This document shows positions 19,501 through 28,899 of a DNA stretch of 64,000 nucleotides, in pieces. The stretch spans positions 61,082,754 to 61,146,753 of the forward strand of contig OY997596.1 in assembly GCA_963921825.1 (NCBI GenBank), read 5' to 3'. The number at the start of each line of letters is the position of its first letter. Within the stretch, counting starts at the first letter, position 1. Under the pieces are notes generated by a model. The model had not been told where the DNA came from, ran no database searches, and saw only the letters and a list, made by a program, of their open reading frames with translations. A program made the translations under genes and the position numbers. The stretch comes from Erodium maritimum. Lineage: Eukaryota > Streptophyta > Magnoliopsida > Geraniales > Geraniaceae.

Positions 19501-22500
19501 CGAACGTTGAAACAGGTGCCGCCTTACGGAAGAGGCACATTGTACCTGAGGCCTCTGCTGATGGGAACTGGGCATACTACGGGAATGGGGCCGGCGGAAC
19601 AATACACGTTCCTCGTTTATGCTACTCCTTGCGGACCACAACCCCATCTCAACAAGGTAAGCTCCCAAATTATTAGTGTGAGGGTATTTATGGAAAACTA
19701 GGGATAAAAGATCGGGTTTTTTTATTTATATTTTTGAAAAGGGGAGACGCGTGGCGTCGGCCGTTGGCTAGACACTTATAGCCGTTGGCCTTTAGCGCCC
19801 CATCATTGGACGATTTGCTCAGGCGATAGAATCATCGTCCAGACTATTGTTAGTTTACGTAATTACCTTGAGTCTACTGTGTTAATTTCATCGACAAACA
19901 AGTTTGTAGTTTTATTTTACACGAGTAACTGGGGAAATGCATTACTGAGAACAAAAAACCATACAAGGTAGGGCGTAAAAGCCCTGGGTTCCAGATATTT
20001 GTCCGGGCTGACCGTAACAAGTCCAGTGCTCATGGACCCGTAGAAATAGTCTACTTTTGATCGTAGACACTAAAAGATCAGATTTTTTTATTTATATTTT
20101 TGAATAGGGGAGACGTGTGGCATCGGCCATTGGCTAGACACTTATAGCCGTTGGCCTTTAGCCCATCGCTGGACGATTTGCTCAGGCGATAGAATCATTG
20201 TCCAGACTAATGTGCCCATCGATTCACCGGACCAAATGCTCCAAAAAAAACTTATGTATCCACTCAAAGCTATTCGCCTAGATTGAAAATGTTCTAAGAG
20301 CAATAATAGTGGTAAACTTTGATATTCGACTATCAGTCCTTGGATTGTCGATAAAAAAACGTCGACATTTCTGCAATACTAACGACGATTTCGGATGAAT
20401 ATTGTGTGTTGATTTGCACCGCTAAACGTGTGACTTGATTCCTTTTTTTATCGCCCGGTCCTTAGGGGGAAGGACACGTAACTAACTATTGTAAGATTGT
20501 ACCGTTCAAAAACTAACTATAAACTAGTTAGTCGATCAAATTAACACAATAGACTTAAGGTAATTGTTAGAAAATGATAGAAATCGTTAGAAAAAAGTCC
20601 AAGAACCTACCATATGACTGATGAATTCAAAAACTAATTGTAGACTTGTTAGTTTTTTGAGGTTTTTTCTAACGTTTTCTGTCATTTCTAACGGAAAATG
20701 TTAGTTTACGTAATTACCTTAAAGTCTACTGTGTTAATTTATCGACAAACAAGTTTGTAGTTAGTTTTTGAGTTCAATAGTCAAATAACCGTCAGTTCCA
20801 AGAGTTTTTCCTAAAACGAAGAAAGATTTCTGGAAAAAAATCTGCCACATTTGTTAAAGGTAAAGTTTTTAAGTAACATAAGGACAATTCCTTCTATTGT
20901 GTATCCCCGATTAATACAACCTTAGGTACTTCAATTGTCGATTGATCTAGTTTTGAGTGAAAGGTCATACCTATGTGAGTTCTATTCCCTAATGGGAGGA
21001 AGCCTATTCGATTCGATTAGTCCCCGTCGATACAGATGGTCGAGAGAGCGACGAGTGGATCGAAATTTACTATTTCTCACTTGGGTTTTTGTCTACATAA
21101 CAGGGTCAGCCTCTGAGCTTGCTCGTACAAGACAAGCTCCACCGAGCAGTTCCTGGTGGAACCGGATGTGTCAAAAGTATTGGCAACTATGCACAGGTAA
21201 GGCTGTACAAACGACAACGCTTTTTTTAGAGCCAACGCTTTTTTTCAGAGCCAACGCTTCTTAAACTACTTCGGAATATATTTTTTTAAACCGTCACTAT
21301 AGGTCATGCAAGCAGTAATGGAAGCGAAGGCTAAAGGGTTCTCGGACGTTGTGTTTCTAGATGCGGTGACCGGGAAAAGCGTTGAGGAGGTCTCCATTTG
21401 TAATATTTTCATAGTCAAGGTACAAATTTTAATCGTATATAAGGGATGATTGCAAAAAAAAAATACCATGACGTGTACATTTTTTGCAATTTGTAACCCT
21501 CTTCTTTGATAAATGCAAAAAAAAAACACGTTAATGTGTCTTTTTGTTACGATTTTTTCAGGGAAACCTCATTTCAACCCCGACGATAAATGGAACGATT
21601 CTTCCTGGAATCACACGAAAAAGCATCATCGAAATAGCTCCCGATTTGGGTTACCAGGTTGTTACTTTCACATTGATTGGTTCCACAGTGTAGATGATAA
21701 TCTCGTAAAATTATATCGATCTTATCAAATTTTCTTATTTACGTTACGTTGACCGTTAGATTTTTCTCACACTGTTGAATGTTATCTATTTTTAATAATA
21801 ATTGACAAACTTCTTTATCTCTATTTTAAAATGTGCACAAATGTGACGTTGGTATTTACCCGGCTTCCCAAATTATTATAAGGGTATTTTTGTCATTTAT
21901 CACCAAAACATAGTTTTGAGAGAAGATTTGAATGTTAAGTCCACTTCAGTGAGAAATGTGACAATATCAGTGTAGTTGCGAATATTTTCATCTATTTTAC
22001 CGAAAAATATGTGACATTGTCAGTGTTTTTTCTTCAGGCGGAAGAACGTACCGTTTCCCTGGAGGATTTGATGGTTGCAGACGAAGTTTTCTGCACGGGG
22101 ACTGCTGTGGTTATCACTAGCGTTGGGAGCGTTACCTACAAAGATAAAAGGTACGACTCTAAGGCTATCTACAATGGGGTCGAAACGGTTAGGTCTAATT
22201 CCAGTCGAATGGGTGACAAAATAATAAAAGGTGGGCCCGATTCGTGGAAAAAAGTGGGCTGAAATTATTTTTATATTATTTGGGTCAAGTGGTCGGTCGT
22301 AGATCCACAGACTCAGCTGGGTGTCGAATCAACGGAAATGTAAGCTTTTGGCTTTTTTTCTGAAAAGCTGCCGAATCAGCGCTCCCATTCAAACACGCAA
22401 AAACCTCCATTGTGATAGTCTAAGTTTATAACAACTTTACGTACCCTCCAAACCCCAACTTGTGCATGCATGTGCTTGTAGTAACGTAGTAACAAAAGCA

Positions 22501-22636
22501 ACGTATAATGTGTACGTGCAGGGTTGAATACAGAACCGGACCGGATACGGCGGCTCAGAAACTCTATGCAAGGCTGACCGGGATTCAGACCGGTCGTATC
22601 GAAGACAAGAAAGGATGGACTTCAAAGCTCGATTGA
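16592..22636 (+). CDS. BCAT: Branched-chain-amino-acid aminotransferase, cytosolic type
   Basis: Nine exons: 16592-16626, 16720-16897, 18181-18357, 19516-19656, 21104-21196, 21303-21419, 21562-21657, 22038-22150, 22522-22636 (354 aa). PLP enzyme, fold type IV, transferring amino groups between Leu/Ile/Val and 2-oxoglutarate. The N terminus ([11 protein letters not shown]) lacks a transit peptide, so the cytosol is likely, as for Arabidopsis BCAT4/6. Key motifs: [10 protein letters not shown] (72-81), [21 protein letters not shown], the PLP lysine K201 in [26 protein letters not shown], and FCTGTAVV. Residue 199 is Cys where the family usually has Gly (GGVKS). The ending [11 protein letters not shown] is typical. 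Introns are loaded with repeats: MITE-I, a retroposon with target duplication, MITE-D, and a MITE-B half that supplies the exon 7 acceptor. A SINE starts within ten bases of the stop. Confidence 0.93.
16928..17125 (+). mobile_element. MITE-I copy 1 in BCAT intron 2
   Basis: Starts GGGGGAGTTAGCTTTTTCAA and ends GGACACCATGTGGCTCCGCCAC. The shared core CAATTACAAAATTA-AAGGAATTAAAG is also in the copies at 18636 and 19145. Confidence 0.75.
17364..17549 (+). mobile_element. Retroposon (150 bp, poly-A) with 18-bp target duplication, BCAT intron 2
   Basis: The 18-mer AAAACACACTGTGTATGT occurs at 17364-17381 and 17532-17549. Between them is a 150-bp insert ending CTTCTCCGATAAAAA. A terminal A-run and a long target duplication are the marks of LINE-driven insertion. 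The insert is a SINE or a 5'-truncated LINE 3' end; I see no A/B box. Confidence 0.8.
17624..17935. mobile_element. MITE-D in BCAT intron 2
   Basis: Inverted ends GGGTTAATTACGCTCACCTACC and GGATAGGTGAATGTAATTAACC. Internal pairs such as ACACGTTTAACGGATAAATACC and GGTATCCGTTAAACGTGT match. Relatives are at 12063-12480 and 22975-23185. Confidence 0.75.
18636..19353. mobile_element. Two further MITE-I copies in BCAT intron 3
   Basis: About 18636-18832 is a decayed copy in inverse orientation (GACGGAGCCACTAAAG near its left end). About 19145-19353 is a well-kept plus copy (GGCGGAGTTAGCTTTTTCAG to CACCATGTGGCTCCGCCACT). Confidence 0.7.
19706..20800. repeat. Duplicated segment and a MITE palindrome in BCAT intron 4
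   Basis: About 19706-19850 is repeated at 20072-20222 (AAAAGATC-G-TTTTTTTATTTATATTTTTGAA-AGGGGAGACG, later TAGACACTTATAGCCGTTGGCC). About 20485-20800 is a palindrome around TCTAACG. Its right arm (GTTAGTTTACGTAATTACC) is also found at 19848-19908 next to the first copy. Confidence 0.65.
21444..21561 (+). mobile_element. MITE-B left half that provides the BCAT exon 7 splice acceptor
   Basis: AGGGATGATTGCAAAAAA, TTTTTTGCAATTTGTAACCCTCTTC, then TGATAAATGCAAAAAA and TGTCTTTTTGTTACG, the standard MITE-B order. It runs into GATTTTTTCAG at 21551-21561, directly abutting exon 7 (21562). The pyrimidine tract of the acceptor is at least partly element sequence. Confidence 0.7.
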
Positions 22637-22770
22637 CCTCCCACTCGAGTTGGTCGGGTGGTCAGAAAGCTCTCTCATTGTGTGGGAGTCTAAGGTTCGA
22701 ATTCTAGTGGATACATCCGTTTAGAAGCAGGAGTGATTGAAAGTTAGGGTAAGAATTAGATCACTTTCTT
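22637..22770 (+). mobile_element. tRNA-derived SINE immediately after the BCAT stop codon
   Basis: A-box-like TGGTCGGGTGGTCAGAAAG (about 22652) and B-box GGTTCGAATTC (22693-22703) lie about 40 nt apart. The surrounding fold is not a full tRNA and there is no CCA-proximal acceptor stem. It would form the BCAT 3' UTR. Confidence 0.6.
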
Positions 22771-23539
22771 GATGATAAAAGAACATTTTCGTATCAAATT
22801 GCATTATTAGTCGAAGAAGAAAAGAAAGAACATTACAAGATTTAGATAGACTGGATCGTACTCTTTTCCGTAAAAGGCAAATTGTCTTCACTACTAATAA
22901 ATTACTATTGAGATCGGATGGTTTCGATTGAAGGAAATATATTGCCAAACGTGAAAGCCCATGACATTTTTTGGGGATAATTACGCTTAGCTATACCTAA
23001 TTATCACTGATTATCACTTAGCAATACACCTAATTTTTTTTTCTTCTGAAAGATACCCTAACTTCCAAAAAAAATGGTAGTAAATTGTAAATATTTGAAA
23101 GTTAGGGTATCTATCAGACATAAAAAAATTTGTAAGTGATAATCGGTGATAGTTCGGTGTAGCTAAACGTAATTACCCCCATTTTTTTTGCAATTACCCA
23201 AGACACGGTTACAACTCGTTAAAATTGAATACTTCATGGTACTTTTTTGTGGTGGAAAAAAAAATCATATTTGTATATGATACAACAAATCTACTGTCAA
23301 ATTCATTCATGAATCAACACAACAATTGGCTTTGAATTTACAGCCATATCAAAATAAATGTGTTTATGCAAATCAATCAGAACTATATGAAACTAAAGCC
23401 TGCTCGAAAGAGTACAAAATATGAACACATTGTAACTTCTCGGAGATGTAATTTTACCATATGCATGTGAGAATCGTTCATCGGCGTGCTTCTTAGCCAA
23501 GAACTTCGAGCGATGAGTCTCAGCATGGCGTTGAGATTC
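22771..23539. other. BCAT / CGR convergent intergenic
   Basis: About 22975-23185 is a MITE-D (GGATAATTACGCTTAGCTATACC to GTGTAGCTAAACGTAATTACC). A MITE-B-like right end follows at 23190-23255. The rest is the 3' UTR region of the CGR-like gene. No other gene is seen. Confidence 0.5.
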
Positions 23540-25512
23540 TCAGTTGAATGGCTTGATGTGGAAAACTTGGCATGCTGGCTTGTATGCCTTCTTCACTGCA
23601 GTTTGTTCAAATTTCTTTGAGACATCTTCGTCCACTTCCAAGTTATTCTGTAGAAAATACTTGATCCACCACGATGAGCTCCGTAATTTGGCCTTCAGAG
23701 ATGTAAACACTTCATCGTGTCATGATTCGTAAAAGAGACTAAACGAATAAAAAGATATCTCCTTCAGCCCAACTTGGTTCAATGTTTTTTTTTCCTTAAA
23801 AAAATATATTATGCAAAAACTAATATATGGCCCATATCACATCCAAAACACAGGTTACTAAAGCTTGCTTGCCCAACTGGTCAAGCACAACTTCAGTCCT
23901 GCCTGGGATCTGGGTTCAAGTCCTAGCAATGGTAACTCACTTCTTATTTCTCTTCCCAACTTCTGTTGGGCCCTTGTTGGGCCTCTCTCAAGATGGGGGT
24001 CAAGAATCTAGCGCTCTCTTCTACAAAAGGGAACCCATCTCCCTCTCTCTATCCAGCCTTTTGGGCCTCTCTTACTAGCCCTTATTCGGCCTATCTCAAG
24101 ATTGGGGTCAAGAATTTAGCGCTCTCTTCTACAAAAGGGAGCCCATTTCCTTCTCTCGATCCAGCCTTTTGGGTCCTCTCTTTAACCATCCCTTGTTGGG
24201 CCCTTAGCGCGCACTTCAAACAAAAGGGGGCCCGTTTCTTGCTTGATACATCAATCTTAAAATCTTCTTTAAGAATCAAAATCCTATAAATATTAGTTAC
24301 TTACCGGACGACCGAATTTCGATAGCTCAGCAACTTTTGCTCTCTGTTGACCTGGAAAACCTGCTCATAACTTCGGATTATTAAAAGATGAAGAAAACTA
24401 TAGATGAAGAACACCCAAAATATTCAAAGCTAACAGGAAACATAAAACCTAGTCATCATCACATTTGTCAATTGATCAAAACTATAACACATCACCTAAC
24501 TTCTTTAGGTAGGGGTTTAGGCTTTTCAAGACGAATGTTTAAGAAAAGATAGGCTTATAAACAACTTACCAGCAAATATAACAACACCATCAGCAGCCAC
24601 CCTAGCCAATTCCGGAACAGTTTTGTTTAGATACTTGGGAGACAAGTAATCTAAGGCATCAGAAACTATGATTAGGGAGAATGATTTTGCTCGATATGGC
24701 AAAGGAAACTTGATATCAGCCACACGCACAATGCCTTTGCGTACAAGACTCTTGCAGTTGGCATCAGAATCCTCTATGTCATATGGTTCCACACCCCAGG
24801 CCTCAGTGTCCTCTTCTTTCAGTAATCTGGAAACCACCGAACAAGTGTCGGGTCCCACATGCAACACCTTATGTACGCTGTCACCGTATGCCTTACTTAG
24901 AACAGGCCAAGCTCTCAGAATTTCTGCACTGCATGAAACCCCTCCTGCATACACACAAATTCGCTCTCTGATTAACAAGACTAAGGTTTTAAAAGTCGGC
25001 AAGGGGACAAATAAGGATCTTTTGTCTAGTCAGGGAAAAATACTCTCATTGTCGGAAAAGCCAATAGAATTTACCTTCAATTTTACTACGAAAAGCAAAG
25101 CTATCATTGCTGCCACCTGGTACACAAGCAGATATATTAATTAAGCCAAAAAAAACACTGATATGTGTTCATAAACTTGTCAAAACAACAGGAATTCAAG
25201 ATGACAGATAGAATACCCACCCGATCCCTTATAAAAATAGCCAACGATAAAGATCGCACCCTGAAATTTTTGGAAAATAAAACTACAAGTCAAGATAGGT
25301 AGTGTGATGTCAACAATCTCGTGAAAAATGACAAGTCAAGACTTTGGGTGTGTGTGTGTGCAGAGTACTAAGATAGCAATGAAAAGTACCACAACGAGAA
25401 GCCCTATTGACAGCAACGGCGATGAGCGTGATTTTGAATTAACCAATCCCACAAATGGGATGCTACTGCCATCAGAAGGACGTCTAGAAGGATTTACCGG
25501 TCTTCTTGACAT
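23540..25512 (-). CDS. CGR3: CGR2/CGR3-type Golgi homogalacturonan methyltransferase
   Basis: Six coding exons: 25369-25512, 25221-25260, 25075-25116, 24570-24944, 24305-24360, 23540-23692 (269 aa). The family methylesterifies pectin in the Golgi using S-adenosylmethionine. Short basic N terminus MSRRPVNPSRR, then a membrane anchor at about 32-58 (type II topology, split between exons 1 and 2). The methyltransferase domain has motif I VLHVGPDTC (102-110), then GVEPYDIED, ADIKFPLPYRAKSFSL and VSDALDYLSPKYLNKT. The C-terminal block has SSSWWIKYF and PACQVFHIK. The exon 5 acceptor at 24361-24362 restores the family's G-[FY]-P-GQQ; the nearer AG would delete two residues. An upstream non-coding exon ends at 27102. 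Intron 5 carries a SINE with a tandem duplication. CGR2 or CGR3 cannot be told apart here. Confidence 0.92.
23855..24240 (+). mobile_element. tRNA-derived SINE with a two-copy tandem extension, in CGR intron 5
   Basis: Box-A-like TGCCCAACTGGTCAAGC and box B GGGTTCAAGTCC (about 23908). Then come two copies of a ~110-bp unit containing CAAGAATYTAGCGCTCTC and CTACAAAAGGGARCCCAT, at about 23980-24090 and 24091-24200. Confidence 0.6.
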
Positions 25513-26365
25513 GGTTGTGTAGGGATGTTGAACCTGCAAAGCATATTAGTATTAGGTAAAGAGAACATCTTTTTTTTAGTAAAATGAGAAATTTCATAGC
25601 AATAAGGAAATAGAAGGATAAAGGTGCTGATGACATTGTAGACACCACCATCCAGACAAAGATCTGATTCCCCTTACATGTTGTATAGGGAACCAGATCA
25701 TTTGATGGTCTTGGACTTCGAGGACATCAATCTCGAACAAATACCGAAAAACGTAAGACTCTATAAAAAACTAAACCTAAGACGGCCTGAGGCCGATTAT
25801 TCCTAAAAATATCATACAAAAGGATTGCTAATAAATGTCTTTGCACCATTGTTTTTTGGAATCTCTATATACCTAATAAACCAAGGGGTGTGAAATCCTT
25901 TTTCTACCAATGAAGGTTGAGGCATTTTACATGTGAAAATCAAACAAGGAGATTTCTGTTTAGTTAGATTATAATATCGACTGATGTGAAGCTAAGAAAA
26001 TTTCTTTTATCTAATCCAACAGATTGAGGCACAATTGTTGAATGTTATTTTCCTCATTGGGCAAAAATTTAAGGAACTTTGCGTAACGGGCAGTAACACA
26101 ATCAACTGATATAATCAGATTTATGTTATCTCAGTACATCTAATGTTCTCAAGAAGTTCACATTTGGAAACAAAGTTTTGTGCTTTTTTCAATTCTTCTT
26201 CCTATCACAATCTAAATTGATGTTCGAACACCCATCATTGGTAACCCATTTCCTTCTTCAAGATCCTCAAAAGTTGAATAATTGCCTCAATATCTCAAAC
26301 ACCCTTTCCAAATCATTTTCTACTTCCCACCCTTTATTGTTTCCTACAATCTTTTTTCCATACAT

Positions 26366-26970
26366 TTCTCACTGACCCATCATTTCATTTCCATCTAGAG
26401 CAAAAGTACACTAAGAAAAATCACAATGCTCGGAAGAATTCTCACTGACCCATCATTGCATTTCCATATAAAGCAAAAGCAGACAAAAAAAATCACAATT
26501 CTCACTGACCCATCATTGCACTTCCATCTAAAGCAAAAGTACACTCAAAATAAATCACAATGCTCAGTAGAACTCACTTCCCCATTTAGTTCCTTCAACA
26601 ATTACACACACCCTAACACCAACTTTCACAATTTAAACACATTACAGCAAACTCAGAACAACCCATATCATAAATGGACAAATGTGAACTGAACAACACC
26701 TCTACGAGCAGAGACCATTTCCTACTTCCTACCATCTTTTTCCATACATTTCTCAATGACCCATCAATGCATTTCCATCTAAAGAAAAAGTACACTAAAT
26801 AAAATCACAATGCTAAAAAAAACTTCCACATTAAGTTCCTTCAACAATTACACACACCAAACACAACTTTTCTCCGTCCTGTAAACTTCACAATTCGAAC
26901 ACACCAGAGCAAAATTAGAACAACCCACATCAGAAATGGCCAAATGTGAACTGAACAACACCTCTAAGAG
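26366..26970. repeat. Tandem repeats in the 5' UTR intron of the CGR-like gene
   Basis: A unit starting CTCACTGACCCATCATT, followed by TTCCATCTAAAGCAAAAG and AATCACAATGCTC, occurs at 26370, 26441, 26501 and (diverged) 26751. A larger unit TTCCTTCAACAATTACACACACC to GTGAACTGAACAACACCTCTA occurs at about 26590-26705 and 26832-26968. Confidence 0.75.
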
Positions 26971-27101
26971 ATCGGAGCAGCCAAGCTCGAAATTCACAAA
27001 GCAAAACAGAACCCAGATGCCAAAAACTCGATTACAGAAACATACACGCCGACCCAGATAGCACCAAATCAGGAACAATGACAAGAGAGTGAGTTTATTA
27101 C

Positions 27102-27180
27102 CTGAGATCGAGGAATGGAGGAGGAGAAGAAGGACACGATCCAGATCTGTACTCTCACTCTTTCAGCTGAAATGACTTAA
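27102..27180 (-). other. 5' UTR exon and promoter-proximal region of the CGR-like gene
   Basis: On the minus strand a pyrimidine-rich leader ends CTCGATCTCAG/GTAATAAAC at 27102. The matching acceptor TTTGCAG is at 25534-25540, 21 nt before the ATG, giving a 1.57-kb leader intron. Upstream, at about 27290-27350, are several GGGCCC / GGCCCA (site II-like) motifs. Confidence 0.6.
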
Positions 27181-27424
27181 TGAGGAAAGAGAGAAACTTG
27201 GTCTTTTCTTTTTCTTTATTTATTTTTATTCACCGCCGCAAATGAAGGTTACCTTAAACGACGCCGTTTCCTTGTCCAACGAAACTTGGGCCCTGTTGGG
27301 CTTTCCTTTTCTTAAGCCCAATGAAAGTTCGGTTATATGGCACCGTCGGGCCCAACATGTGCATGAATAATTGCTCAGTTTATATTATTTATCCGTCTGT
27401 GAAAAAATCAAATAGAAACTCACC

Positions 27425-27925
27425 TTTAACTTAACTAGGGTTAAATATTGAAACTTACTTTTAAGTATTGGTCACGAACATTATACTACTTACGTTTTCA
27501 AAATGAACACTACACTACCTTTAAGTATTGGTCACACGATTTTGTTAGTAAAATGGACGGAATTTTCCATTTCGTTAGTCATATGACCTCAAGTGTCATA
27601 TAATGGATGCTAAAATGACGTTTCCCCTTAATTATATGACCTCTACACATTTTATAAGGAACATTACCATTGTACCCTCGTTATTGTTCCTTATAAAATG
27701 TATAGAGGTCAAATACTTAAGGGCAAAAAAAATGTCATTTTACCATTCATTATATGACACTTGAGGTCATATGACTAACGGAATGGAAAATTCCATCCAT
27801 TTTTACTAACAAAGTCACGTGACCAATACTTAAAGGTAGTGTAGTGTTCATTTTGAAAACATGGGTAGTGTAGTGTTCGTGACCAATACTTAAGAGTAAG
27901 TTTCGATATTTAACCCTAAAAACTA
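27425..27925. mobile_element. Long palindromic MITE (family L)
   Basis: The two ~230-bp arms pair almost throughout: GGGTTAAATATTGAAACTTAC with the right end GTAAGTTTCGATATTTAACCC, and TGACCTCAAGTGTCATATAATGG with its partner CATTATATGACACTTGAGGTCA. Motif TTAAGTATTGGTCACGAAC is repeated within each arm. Confidence 0.75.
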
Positions 27926-28150
27926 TGTGAAATCATCCAATTTATTCATTTAAAAAAAACTTTAAAATATGTATCAGTTAAACGCTATAAATTTAGAGTA
28001 CGTATTTATAATTTACCCTTGAAAATATAAAGCTAAAAATATTTCAATGTGTGAACTAATTTGCAAAAAAAAAGTAATAGAAATGTAATGCCACCAACTA
28101 TAATAATAGTGAAGAATATAGTAAAGTGTTACTAGTGATATCACTGACAC

Positions 28151-28270
28151 TTGATTTGGTTTGGCCAGTTGTGTTTTGGAGTTATGGCAAGAGAAAAAGT
28201 TCTCTGTTTGTTGATTTGGTTTGGCCAGTTGTGTTTTGGAGTTATGGCAACAGAAAAAGTTCTCTGTTTG
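28151..28270 (+). repeat. Perfect-length 60-bp tandem duplication
   Basis: Copies 28151-28210 and 28211-28270 start TTGATTTGGTTTGGCCAG and end CTCTGTTTG. I see a single difference (AAGAG versus AACAG). Confidence 0.9.
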
Positions 28271-28439
28271 TTTCCGTGCAATTATTATATTTGTTTCAGA
28301 TTTGGTCTTCTGATGTCATTATTATTGTCTTTAAAATAATATTGAATGTTTTATGTCGGGAAAATATCATGTAATTATATATTTTCGTAAAAATACATGT
28401 GACTGTCGTTATTTGGAATTTGTGGCATGTAATCTCATA

Positions 28440-28720
28440 TTTAGCCTTAGAGTTGTTGGCGGGGAGGCGTTGGGGGAGAAAACGCTGGCGAAGAGGTGGC
28501 GGGGAGTTGGCTGGGAGCTTAAGGCCGGCACTCATCGCCGACTGGGAGCAAAAATGTGAACAAAAGGGCCACTATAAAGCCAACAAAAAGGCTTAACATT
28601 GTAGGATACTGGCTGGGAGAGCTGGCTGTAAGGCAACAAAAAATAATTTTTTATTCTCTCCACCAGCACTACCCGCCAGCAACCAGCTATATGGTTGTGG
28701 ATGCTCTTAGTAGTCGTTCT
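28440..28720. mobile_element. MITE-J, GC-rich hairpin element
   Basis: Right end GGTTGTGGATGCTCTTA is typical of plant MITE ends of the GAGCATC type. The interior ACCAGCACTACCCGCCAGCAAC pairs imperfectly with GTTGGCGGGG segments on the left. A relative lies at 3430-3592. Confidence 0.5.
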
Positions 28721-28784
28721 TCGAAACATCGTTAAGAATATTGTGAAACGTTGAAAATACCCTTTGATAAAGTAATACGTGAGA

Positions 28785-28860
28785 CACTACTACAACAAAG
28801 TATTTGGTCGACATAACGGATTTGTCGGCAATTGAACTCAATCCGTTAGCTTAGTTTTAT
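28785..28860 (+). mobile_element. CACTA (En/Spm) element terminus, isolated
   Basis: CACTACTACAACAAAG is a classic CACTA end. It is followed by subterminal motifs GGATTTGTCGGCA and CAATCCGTTAGC. No partner terminus or transposase is seen, so it is a fragment. Confidence 0.6.
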
Positions 28861-28899
28861 ACGGTACATGTACTTGGGAGCACGCCAGGAATCTGGTAG

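Noticed and set aside
22643-22710. Possible tRNA gene after BCAT
   Set aside because: A and B boxes exist but no acceptor or anticodon stems pair properly; it fits a SINE head.
23860-23930. Possible tRNA gene in CGR intron 5
   Set aside because: B box present but the cloverleaf does not close; it continues into SINE body with tandem units.
26366-26970. CRISPR-like array
   Set aside because: Units are long, diverged and adjacent without regular spacers, in a plant intron; these are ordinary tandem repeats.
28126-28374. 82-codon frame across the 60-bp tandem duplication
   Set aside because: The 60-bp unit keeps any frame open; no start context, domain or splice structure.
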